Source: Mucilaginibacter_A sp041088075 (GTDB taxonomy: Bacteria > Bacteroidota > Bacteroidia > Sphingobacteriales > Sphingobacteriaceae). Taken from it: a DNA stretch of 64,000 nucleotides. The notes under the pieces were generated by a model, which searched no databases, was not told where the DNA came from, and was given only the letters and a program-made list of their open reading frames with translations. The stretch lies in NCBI RefSeq assembly GCF_041088075.1, contig NZ_JBGCVY010000020.1:1-64000 (forward strand), written 5' to 3'. The position numbers and the translations under genes are program-made. Below are positions 56,433-63,625 of the stretch, piece by piece; positions within the stretch are counted from its first letter, which is position 1, and every line of letters starts with the position of its first letter.

Positions 56433-57098
56433 TTAGGCAGTTTGTTGTTGTACTTCTTTTATGGCACTTAAAATGTTCTGGTAAGCACCGCAACGGCAGA
56501 TGTTGCCGCTCATAGCTTCCCGAATTTCGGCATCGGTTTTGGCGTGTCCTTCTTTCACCAAACCTACCGCCGAACAAATTTGTCCCGGCGTGCAGTAGCC
56601 GCACTGGTAAGCATCGTATTTGATAAATGCTTCCTGCATCGGGTGCAGTTTTTCGCCGTTTGCCAAACCTTCTACGGTTGTGATTTGTGCATCATGGCAC
56701 ATCCCGGCCAATACCAAACACGAATTGACGCGATTGCCGTTCATCAAAACCGTACACGAACCGCATTGGCCGTGGTCGCAGCCTTTTTTTGTTCCGGTTA
56801 AATTCAGTTTTTCGCGTAAAGCATCCAGCAATGTTACCCTCGTGTCTAAATTCAAGGTTTGACTTTTTCCGTTGATGAGCAGCGTTACACCGTTTACTTT
56901 CACCGGTGCAATGCCCGCCCTTTCTGCTTCATGTTCTGCTGCCGAAGTGATCAGCGGTGCTAAAGATAACCCAGCGCCTGCCACGGCTATTTTTGATAAA
57001 AAACTGCGCCTGCTTGCGCCGCTTCCTGTTAAACCCGAACTTTCGTTTCCAGGTTCGTTTGCTTCTTCTTTTTCCACCGCTTGTTTCTTTTTCAGCAA
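56433..57098 (-). CDS. Tat-exported 2Fe-2S subunit of the molybdenum hydroxylase (PaoA/YagT-like)
   Basis: 221 residues. Twin-arginine signal SRRSFLSKIAVAGAGLSLAP places the complex in the periplasm. Two [2Fe-2S] clusters: CDHGQCGSCTVL with a later Cys, and CGYCTPGQICS with ICRCGAY. First gene of the operon (2Fe-2S, FAD, Mo, XdhC, MobA-like). The start appears to be a TTG at 57096-57098; no ATG or GTG lies before the Tat motif. Confidence 0.93.
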   Translation of the reverse strand: MLKKKQAVEKEEANEPGNESSGLTGSGASRRSFLSKIAVAGAGLSLAPLITSAAEHEAERAGIAPVKVNGVTLLINGKSQTLNLDTRVTLLDALREKLNLTGTKKGCDHGQCGSCTVLMNGNRVNSCLVLAGMCHDAQITTVEGLANGEKLHPMQEAFIKYDAYQCGYCTPGQICSAVGLVKEGHAKTDAEIREAMSGNICRCGAYQNILSAIKEVQQQTA

Positions 57099-57169
57099 TA
57101 ACTTTTACTAGGCAGATAATGTTTGTAACAGCGCGAGATTCTTTCTGTAATAATCCTATTTTCTAACCA

Positions 57170-57198
57170 ATGCTTCTTTTATCCCTGTTTTTTTAGGT
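57170..57198 (-). repeat. GAAGCAT motif
   Basis: ATGCTTCTTTTATCCC then TGTTTTTTTAG, upstream of the molybdenum operon. Confidence 0.75.
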
Positions 57199-57266
57199 AT
57201 TTTAAAATTTAGGCCGATGGAAATTATACAGGCAATGAGTATTTTTTAGCCTGAAAACCGGTAAAT

Positions 57267-57304
57267 AAAAAAGGACCTCAAACGGGGAGAATGAGGTCCT
57301 TTTA
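57267..57304 (-). terminator. Strong intrinsic terminator
   Basis: AAAAGGACCTCA and TGAGGTCCTTTT form a 12-base perfect stem with an 11-base loop; T-run on the minus strand. Terminates transcripts coming from 57551-58498. The rest of the 452-base gap holds only motif copies. Confidence 0.8.
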
Positions 57305-57436
57305 ACCAATTATAAACCTAAATATGAAGAGCACAAATATAGTGTGAAAAATACACTAAGCAAGGCGGATTTCAGATTTAACAAAAATTTAACGTTGGTG
57401 GGAATGGTGGTGGTTATGGATAGACTTTTAAGTTAG

Positions 57437-57463
57437 TAATAATTATTGTGGTAAAAGAAGTAT
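57437..57463 (+). repeat. GAAGCAT motif variant
   Basis: TAATAATTATTGT then GGTAAAAGAAGTAT. A half copy (TTTAAAAGAAGTAT) lies near 57525-57538. Confidence 0.6.
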
Positions 57464-57550
57464 GACTGATTGAAATTTTTTAACCCTTAGATCGATGTCG
57501 CAAACTTTAACTAGTAAAGTCTATTTAAAAGAAGTATTACACCTTAAAGA

Positions 57551-58498
57551 TCATTTACCTACTAATATATTTGAAATGTATCTATTCGGAAAATCTTTTT
57601 CCCAATCTACTTTTTTTAAATCGTGTGCAACTTTACTACTTTTGACAGTTTTATAAGTCAAAATATTTTCGTAGTTTAATGATAATTCCATCATTCGAGT
57701 CGCTTGATAAAGAATGTAATTGTCAGTTAAATACTCTCCTTCTATAATGTAGTTTTTCCCTTTAAATACTATTTCAACAATAACTTTACCGTGTTGCGGA
57801 ATAGTATTATTTGGAATTTCAAAAGTTTGAGAGCTGTTTGCTTGAATGACTGGAAATAACCCATAATGTACATCATTAATTTGACGGCAAGAATCATTAA
57901 CGAATATGTATTTCAAGTTGTAAGGTATGAACTTGCACTGTTCAAATTTTTCAAAGTTATTTATAGCAATTTGTATGTTATAAATTGGAGATGAACTTTC
58001 ATTTGAAATTATAGCAAGCATTCTCTTATCAGCATAATTTCCAAAACTTAAAAAAGGTAAATCATTACTTCCATTAATTTGATTACGAAGATCAGAAGCA
58101 GCTTCAACCAATTGTTTTGATGATTTATTTTGACTACTGGTTATAAGATTAGATTGATTTATTGAATTTTTATCTATTGTATTTATTAAAGCGACATTCT
58201 CTTTGCTGATTTTAACAAATTGTTCTCTTATTACGCTATTATCAATTCTAGTCAAACTATCGTCATGTCTGATACTTGCAACGTTCCTATTTAGAATTCT
58301 TTTATCAATGTTTGATTCCAAATAAGACCAAACACTAATAGCCGAAGATATTACTGATATTATAATTATTGCCAGCCTATTGTTTTTTGCTTCTAATTTT
58401 GTTTTTTCAGTTCTGGATCTTAAATCTTTTTTTAAAGAATTTATTGATACGTAAGCTGTAATTCCTATAACTAATATTTGTAGTATTAATAAACCCAT
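57551..58498 (-). CDS. Hypothetical AT-rich membrane protein
   Basis: 315 residues. Two N-terminal membrane segments (about 2-18 and 42-62), a Asn/Ser/Ile-rich helical linker (IDKNSINQSNLITSSQNKSS), then a soluble beta-rich domain (MLAIISNESSSPIYNIQIAI, TFEIPNNTIPQHGKVIVEIV). No family recognised. Strongly AT-rich compared with neighbours, so a recent arrival is likely. Single gene. Confidence 0.6.
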   Translation of the reverse strand: MGLLILQILVIGITAYVSINSLKKDLRSRTEKTKLEAKNNRLAIIIISVISSAISVWSYLESNIDKRILNRNVASIRHDDSLTRIDNSVIREQFVKISKENVALINTIDKNSINQSNLITSSQNKSSKQLVEAASDLRNQINGSNDLPFLSFGNYADKRMLAIISNESSSPIYNIQIAINNFEKFEQCKFIPYNLKYIFVNDSCRQINDVHYGLFPVIQANSSQTFEIPNNTIPQHGKVIVEIVFKGKNYIIEGEYLTDNYILYQATRMMELSLNYENILTYKTVKSSKVAHDLKKVDWEKDFPNRYISNILVGK

Positions 58499-58570
58499 AA
58501 GTGAATATAAGAATAATCAAACTATATTATTAGCAAAAGACTTTAAATTGCAATAATTTATAAACTTCCT

Positions 58571-58674
58571 ACTGGTCGGGGGGGTGCGACTGCGATCTTC
58601 AAGCTGCGGATTTTCAATTCTGCTGGTTGGGGCTTGCAACCCCCGATCTTTAAGCTTCAAATTTCCGATTCGCC
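58571..58674 (+). repeat. Two-unit intergenic repeat of about 52 bases
   Basis: Units begin CTGGTCGGGGGGGTGCGAC and CTGGTTGGGGCTTGCAACC and continue GATCTTCAAGCT / GATCTTTAAGCTTC; they resemble the GAGCTA repeat at 9131-9280 in pattern. Confidence 0.55.
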
Positions 58675-58690
58675 TACACCACAATTAACC

Positions 58691-58717
58691 ATACTTCTTT
58701 TACCTACATAAAATCAG
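58691..58717 (-). repeat. GAAGCAT motif
   Basis: ATACTTCTTTTACCTAC then ATAAAATCAGT, upstream of the regulator's stop region. Confidence 0.7.
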
Positions 58718-58731
58718 TAAGCACAAACCCT

Positions 58732-60081
58732 CTAATCCAATCCATATTCCTTTAACTTCCGATATAAAGTAGCAATCCCAATATTTAACAAACGCGCAGT
58801 TTCCGTTCGGTTGCCTTTGGTATGATTGAGGACGCGCTGGATGTGCAGTTTTTCAATTGAATCTAAGTTAAAAGATTGCGGCTGATTGGGCAAGTTGGAA
58901 AGCGCGTGTTCCTGCAAATTAACGGGCAGCAAAGATTCATTCAAACCGTTTTCATCCGTCAAGATAATGGCGCGTTCAATAATGTTTTTTAACTCGCGGA
59001 TGTTGCCCGGCCAGTTGTAGGCTTCCAGCTTTTCGATAAACGCAGGGCTTAACGGCGGAACTTGCTTTTTTACTTTGGCCGCAAAATATTGTACAAAATA
59101 CGCGGCTATTAATTTAATGTCCTTTTTGCGTTCACGCAGCGGCGGCAGCGTAATTTGGAAAACCGACAAACGGTAATAAATATCCAAACGGAAAGTCCCT
59201 TTGACAGTTTCGGCCAATAAATCGCGGTTAGTTGCCGCAATGATGCGTACGTTTACCTGCGTTGGCCGCGTATCTCCAATTTTGATAAACTGCTGCGATT
59301 CTAAAACGCGCAACAATTTTGCCTGCAAATCCAAGTCCAGCTCTCCTATTTCATCCAAAAAAATTGTGCCGCCGCTGGCTTCTTCAAACAACCCTTTTTT
59401 ATCTTTCACGGCGTTGGTAAAAGCGCCGGCCTTGTAACCAAACAGCTCGCTCTCCAATAATTCCTTGGTAAAAGCACTGCAGTTTACGGCCACAAACGCT
59501 TTCGCTTTGCGGCTGCTGGCCTGGTGGATGGCTTCTGCAAAAACCTCTTTTCCGGTCCCGGTTTCGCCCAATAATAAAACGGTGGTATCAGTTACGGCAA
59601 CTTTTTGCGCCAAACCCACCGCTTCGGTTATGGCTGCGGATGTGCCGATGATCCGCTCAAAACCAAATCGGCTGCTCAGCTTGTTTTCCAGTTCGTGTAC
59701 GCGATGTTGCAAATGTGCTTTGTCCATTGCTTTGCTTACCAGCGGTATAATCTTCTCATTATCATCGCCTTTGGTGATATAATCGAAAGCGCCGTGTTTA
59801 ATGGCCGTAACGCCGTCGGTAATGGTTCCGTAAGCCGTTAAAACAATGATTTCAGTTGCCGGCCAGTTTTCCTTAATCTTTTTGGTGAGTTCGATACCGT
59901 TGATATCCGGCAGTTTTACATCGCTCAAAATAACATCAAACGTATCGTGTTCCAGTTTTTTTAAGCCTTCTTTGGCGGTTGCCGCTTCGGCCACTTCGTA
60001 ACCTTCCAATTGCATAATGCGTGAAAGCAACTGGCGCAAACGGTCTTCGTCATCAATAATCAGCAGTTTACCTTTTTGCAT
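58732..60081 (-). CDS. Sigma-54-dependent response regulator, NtrC family
   Basis: 449 residues in three parts. Receiver domain 1-120: LLIIDDEDRLRQLLSR with acidic pocket Asp10/Asp11 and phospho-acceptor Asp54 in ILSDVKLPDING. Central AAA+ domain 140-375 with Walker A GETGTGKE, Walker B GGTIFLDEIGEL and the sigma-54 contact loop, which reads GAFTNA instead of the usual GAFTGA. C-terminal Fis-type helix-turn-helix (LHIQRVLNHTKGNRTETARL). No histidine kinase is adjacent; it sits divergent from kup. Confidence 0.92.
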   Translation of the reverse strand: MQKGKLLIIDDEDRLRQLLSRIMQLEGYEVAEAATAKEGLKKLEHDTFDVILSDVKLPDINGIELTKKIKENWPATEIIVLTAYGTITDGVTAIKHGAFDYITKGDDNEKIIPLVSKAMDKAHLQHRVHELENKLSSRFGFERIIGTSAAITEAVGLAQKVAVTDTTVLLLGETGTGKEVFAEAIHQASSRKAKAFVAVNCSAFTKELLESELFGYKAGAFTNAVKDKKGLFEEASGGTIFLDEIGELDLDLQAKLLRVLESQQFIKIGDTRPTQVNVRIIAATNRDLLAETVKGTFRLDIYYRLSVFQITLPPLRERKKDIKLIAAYFVQYFAAKVKKQVPPLSPAFIEKLEAYNWPGNIRELKNIIERAIILTDENGLNESLLPVNLQEHALSNLPNQPQSFNLDSIEKLHIQRVLNHTKGNRTETARLLNIGIATLYRKLKEYGLD

Positions 60082-60117
60082 ATAACCCTTTTGTTTTAAA
60101 CCGAAGTTGCGCGTATC

Positions 60118-60142
60118 AAATTTATCATTGTAAAAGAAGCAT
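60118..60142 (+). repeat. GAAGCAT motif
   Basis: AAATTTATCATT then GTAAAAGAAGCAT, in the regulator-kup intergenic region. Confidence 0.7.
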
Positions 60143-60200
60143 TTAATCCCATTTGTAACAAAAATATTAAATGCAAAAATGGCTTGGCTGCCAAATAAAA

Positions 60201-60230
60201 TTGAATTATCCTTAATAATAACTACTTTTG
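60201..60230 (+). promoter_or_regulatory. Bacteroidota promoter for kup
   Basis: TTG at 60201-60203, 19 bases, TACTTTTG at 60223-60230: an exact match to the housekeeping promoter pattern. Predicted transcript start near 60237 gives a 5' leader of about 170 nt before the ATG at 60406. Confidence 0.65.
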
Positions 60231-60325
60231 CCGCATCTTTTAGCGATGTTCAAACTCTATGCAAATCCCTTTGCTTATCTGCCCGGAAGCTACTTCTTTA
60301 TGATTGCAACAACCCCAAAAATATG

Positions 60326-60342
60326 CCTGTAAAAGAAGCATC
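60326..60342 (+). repeat. GAAGCAT motif in the kup leader
   Basis: CCTGTAAAAGAAGCATC within the presumed 5' leader, preceded by CCAAAAATATG; would be transcribed. Confidence 0.65.
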
Positions 60343-60405
60343 GTTCTTTTTTCTGATTTCCCGGGTTTTATTTTTTCCATTTTATCTTCTTCATTTTTTT
60401 TCACT

Positions 60406-62385
60406 ATGAATTCACATTTAAAAAAGTTGTCTGCCGCTGGTATGCTCATTACCCTGGGCATTATTTTCGGCGATATTGGCACTTCCCCACTCTATGTTTT
60501 TCAAACTTTGCTTACGGAAGGCGGAAAAGTGAACCAGGAACTGGTACTCGGTTCTATCTCCTGCGTTTTTTGGACGCTTACGCTGCAAACTACTTTTAAA
60601 TACATTTTAATTACTTTGCAGGCAGACAACAAAGGCGAAGGCGGCATATTTTCGCTGTATGCCCTGGTTCGGCGTTATGGCAAATGGCTGGCCATTCCGG
60701 CTATTATTGGCGCCGGCACGCTGCTGGCCGATGGCATTATCACGCCGCCCATTTCGGTTACTTCCGCTATCGAAGGCCTGCATTTGGTACCGGCTTTAGC
60801 CAAATACATTGTTCCGGGAAACGAGTTGATCCTTACTATCGTGATCGGTATTATTTTACTGCTTTTCTTTTTTCAACAGTTTGGCACCAAAGTTATCGGT
60901 TCTGCTTTCGGTCCGGTCATGCTGCTTTGGTTTTTGATGCTGGGCGTTTTAGGAACGATCCAAATTGCACAATACCCGCAAATATTTAAGGCATTAAGCC
61001 CGCATTACGGATTTGAACTATTGACCAACCACCCGCGCGGTTTCTGGCTTTTGGGTGCCGTTTTCCTATGTACCACCGGTGCCGAAGCTTTGTATTCCGA
61101 CTTGGGCCACTGCGGCAGAAAAAACATCCAGGTAAGCTGGATTTTTGTGAAAACCACCTTGATGCTGAACTATTTGGGGCAAGGCGCCTGGGTGCTTTTG
61201 CAACCGGCCAATACTTCTTTTACCAACCTAAACCCGTTCTTCCAAATTGTGCCGCACGCGTTTTTGATACCAAGTATTATCCTGGCCACATTTGCCACCA
61301 TTATTGCCAGCCAGGCTTTGATCAGCGGTTCTTTTACCTTGATCAGCGAAGCCGTAAGCATGAACTTCTGGCCGCGCGTTACCATCAAATTCCCCAGTGA
61401 TATTCGCGGGCAAATTTATATCCCCAGCATCAACTGGCTGCTTTGCTTTGGCTGTATTGCGGTTTCGCTGTATTTCCGCACGTCGGAAGCCATGACTGCC
61501 GCTTACGGTTTTTCCATCACCGTTGCCATGCTGATGACAACAATCCTGGTTTATTATTTTATGCGTTACGTAAAGCATTGGCCGCTCTGGCTGGTGGTCA
61601 TCATCCTTTGTGTTTTCCTGACGGTAGAAGGCTCGTTCTTTGTGGCCAACGCCGTTAAACTGCTCAAACGTTTGTTCTTTTTAGTGTTCGAAATCGGGTT
61701 GATCTTTACCATGTACATTTGGTACCGGGCGAGAAAAATCAACAACCGTTTGCTCACGTTTATTGACCTGAAAGATAAAATCCCGATGTTTAATGCCTTG
61801 AGTGCAGAAACTTCGGTGCCTAAGTTTGCCACCCATTTAATTTATCTCACCAAAGCCAACAACAGCAGCCAGATCGAGCAGAAGATTTTGTATTCGATCT
61901 TCAGCCGGATGCCAAAACGCGCTGATATTTACTGGTTTATCCACATTGAAAGGGCCGACGACCCATACACAATGGAATACAGCATCGAAGAACTGGCGAA
62001 CGACAAGATCATCCGGGTCGAGTTCAGGCTTGGTTTCCGCATCCAGCCGCGTATCAATGTATTGTTTAGAAAAGTGGTGGAAGATATGGTTGCCCGCAAA
62101 GAACTGGACATTACCAGCCCGTACGAAGCCTTGAGCCAATACAAACTGGCGGCCGATTTCCGCTTTGTGTTGTTAGAAAAATTCTTGTCCTACGAAAACG
62201 AGTTTAGTTTAAAAGAAGGTTTTATTTTGAGAAGCTATTTCGCGATCAAAAAATACGCTTTGAGCGATGCCCAGGCTTATGGTTTGGATACCAGCGAAAC
62301 GCGTGTTGAAAAAATACCTTTGGTGGTAACGCCGTTCTCCAACTTTGCTTTAAAAAGGATCGAACCGAAAGTACAAGTACAATAG
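60406..62385 (+). CDS. kup: Potassium transporter of the Kup family
   Basis: 660 residues from the ATG at 60406; the frame extends upstream by 34 codons but the family starts at MNSHLKKLSAAGMLITLGII. Twelve membrane segments in the first 430 residues; conserved GIIFGDIGTSPLYVFQTLL, GEGGIFSLYALVRRYGKWL, ADGIITPPISVTSAIEGL. The C-terminal about 230 residues are a soluble cytoplasmic domain. Proton-coupled K+ uptake. A GAAGCAT-type copy inside at 61210-61232 is read as NTSFTNLN. Confidence 0.95.
   Translation: MNSHLKKLSAAGMLITLGIIFGDIGTSPLYVFQTLLTEGGKVNQELVLGSISCVFWTLTLQTTFKYILITLQADNKGEGGIFSLYALVRRYGKWLAIPAIIGAGTLLADGIITPPISVTSAIEGLHLVPALAKYIVPGNELILTIVIGIILLLFFFQQFGTKVIGSAFGPVMLLWFLMLGVLGTIQIAQYPQIFKALSPHYGFELLTNHPRGFWLLGAVFLCTTGAEALYSDLGHCGRKNIQVSWIFVKTTLMLNYLGQGAWVLLQPANTSFTNLNPFFQIVPHAFLIPSIILATFATIIASQALISGSFTLISEAVSMNFWPRVTIKFPSDIRGQIYIPSINWLLCFGCIAVSLYFRTSEAMTAAYGFSITVAMLMTTILVYYFMRYVKHWPLWLVVIILCVFLTVEGSFFVANAVKLLKRLFFLVFEIGLIFTMYIWYRARKINNRLLTFIDLKDKIPMFNALSAETSVPKFATHLIYLTKANNSSQIEQKILYSIFSRMPKRADIYWFIHIERADDPYTMEYSIEELANDKIIRVEFRLGFRIQPRINVLFRKVVEDMVARKELDITSPYEALSQYKLAADFRFVLLEKFLSYENEFSLKEGFILRSYFAIKKYALSDAQAYGLDTSETRVEKIPLVVTPFSNFALKRIEPKVQVQ
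61210..61232 (-). repeat. GAAGCAT motif variant inside kup
   Basis: ATACTTCTTTTACCAACCTAAA on the plus strand, read in the gene as NTSFTNLN. Confidence 0.5.
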
Positions 62386-62403
62386 TTCAAACTTGTTCCC
62401 ATT

Positions 62404-62444
62404 AAAAAATCCTGAGGCTTTTAACCGGCTTCAGGATTTTCTTT
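62404..62444 (+). terminator. Intrinsic terminator after kup
   Basis: AAAATCCTGA and GGC pair with GCC-type GGCT and TCAGGATTTT, followed by CTTTG; located 20 bases after the stop. Confidence 0.75.
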
Positions 62445-62486
62445 GAACATTAAGCGCCTGATTAAAATTTTCTTGGTAAAAACCAG

Positions 62487-62572
62487 ATGCTTCTTTTACC
62501 ACCTAAAAATTGGTAACCATTGGTTTTATTGAGATTGATGCAATACTGAAAAAAGGGTGGTAAAAACAGTAT
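62487..62572. repeat. GAAGCAT motif, inverted pair with AACAGTAT variant
   Basis: Minus copy at 62487-62514 (ATGCTTCTTTTACC, ACCTAAAAATTGGT) and plus variant at 62548-62572 (GGGTGGTAAAAACAGTAT), between convergent genes after the kup terminator. Confidence 0.8.
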
Positions 62573-62590
62573 CAGCAAAAAACACCACGC

Positions 62591-63421
62591 TTATTTTAGG
62601 CCGAAAAATCCTGCTACATATTCTGCCACGCCATGTTCGATATTGGTTTTGGAAATGGCATAGGCAACGTCTTTAATTTGTTGCACACCATTGCCAACTG
62701 CAACGCCAAACTTTGCTTCTTTTAGCAGTTCAAAATCATTGTGGCCATCACCAAAAGCCATTACATTTTCCCATTTAATGCCAGCAAATTGTGGCAATTG
62801 GTTTAAAATTATGGTTAAACCCTGGCTTTTATTGGTATGCGGTGTTATCTCCAAGTAAATATCTTTTGATCGCCAAATTGCTAATTCAGTTTCTGTGCGC
62901 AAGGTTTCTTCGATCAAATTTATCAGTTCCGGTTTTCCCATAACCATTACTTTATGGGCACCATTTGCGATAAAAGCAGCCAAGGCTTCCGCAGAAAAAT
63001 CGGTCAGCAAACCATCCGGACGAACGCGCGTGTTATTGATTTCCCGTTCAGCATAAAAATCTATGGCAGAAGCTAGCCAGGTATTATTTTGAAAAATGCT
63101 GATGTGTAGGTTGTGAAATTGCGCCGTTTTTAGCATTTCCTGTACATTTTCCCCGGAAATGGTAACGGAGGAAATTACTTTTTCAGGATCAAAAGCTGCA
63201 CCCGAAGACAGCGTTAAAGCACCGTTATAGCAAATCAAAGGCTGGTTTTCGATGTTCAAACTTTGCTGGATGTGCCACAACGCTTTCGGCATCCGGGAAG
63301 AAGCCAGTACAATCGGGATATTTTCGTCCAACTGTTTGAATACTTGGATGGTCCGTTCGTCCACCGTCCGCTCCTTGTTCAAAAGCGTGCCGTCTATATC
63401 GGTACAAATCAATTTTACCAT
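62591..63421 (-). CDS. Cof-type HAD-IIB phosphatase
   Basis: 276 residues. LICTDIDGTLLNKERTVDER with nucleophile Asp8/Asp10, LASSRMPKALWHIQQSL (motif II), the Cof insert, and MAFGDGHNDFELLKEAKFGV with the motif IV Asp residues. Members dephosphorylate small sugar phosphates or cofactors such as pyridoxal phosphate. Convergent with kup. Confidence 0.93.
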   Translation of the reverse strand: MVKLICTDIDGTLLNKERTVDERTIQVFKQLDENIPIVLASSRMPKALWHIQQSLNIENQPLICYNGALTLSSGAAFDPEKVISSVTISGENVQEMLKTAQFHNLHISIFQNNTWLASAIDFYAEREINNTRVRPDGLLTDFSAEALAAFIANGAHKVMVMGKPELINLIEETLRTETELAIWRSKDIYLEITPHTNKSQGLTIILNQLPQFAGIKWENVMAFGDGHNDFELLKEAKFGVAVGNGVQQIKDVAYAISKTNIEHGVAEYVAGFFGLK

Positions 63422-63561
63422 TATTTTATTTTTGAAAGATGGGCAATCACGCTAAAACTATAAACTATTTTGAGAAAAACAGAGGTGCAAATGCTGCATT
63501 GGGGTTTTAGGCTGATTTTGTTATCGCGCTTTTCGGTCTTTTTACCAAATAATAATGTGTA

Positions 63562-63588
63562 ATGCTTTTTTTACCACACAAAAATCAA
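63562..63588 (-). repeat. GAAGCAT motif variant
   Basis: ATGCTTTTTTTACC then ACACAAAAATCAA, upstream of the last gene. Confidence 0.65.
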
Positions 63589-63625
63589 CCCTTTAAGTTA
63601 TTGTTCAAAATCAAGAAACTTAATT

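Noticed and set aside
60304..60405. Upstream extension of the kup frame by 34 codons
   Set aside because: The extension reads through the 5' leader and a motif copy; family members begin at the ATG of 60406.
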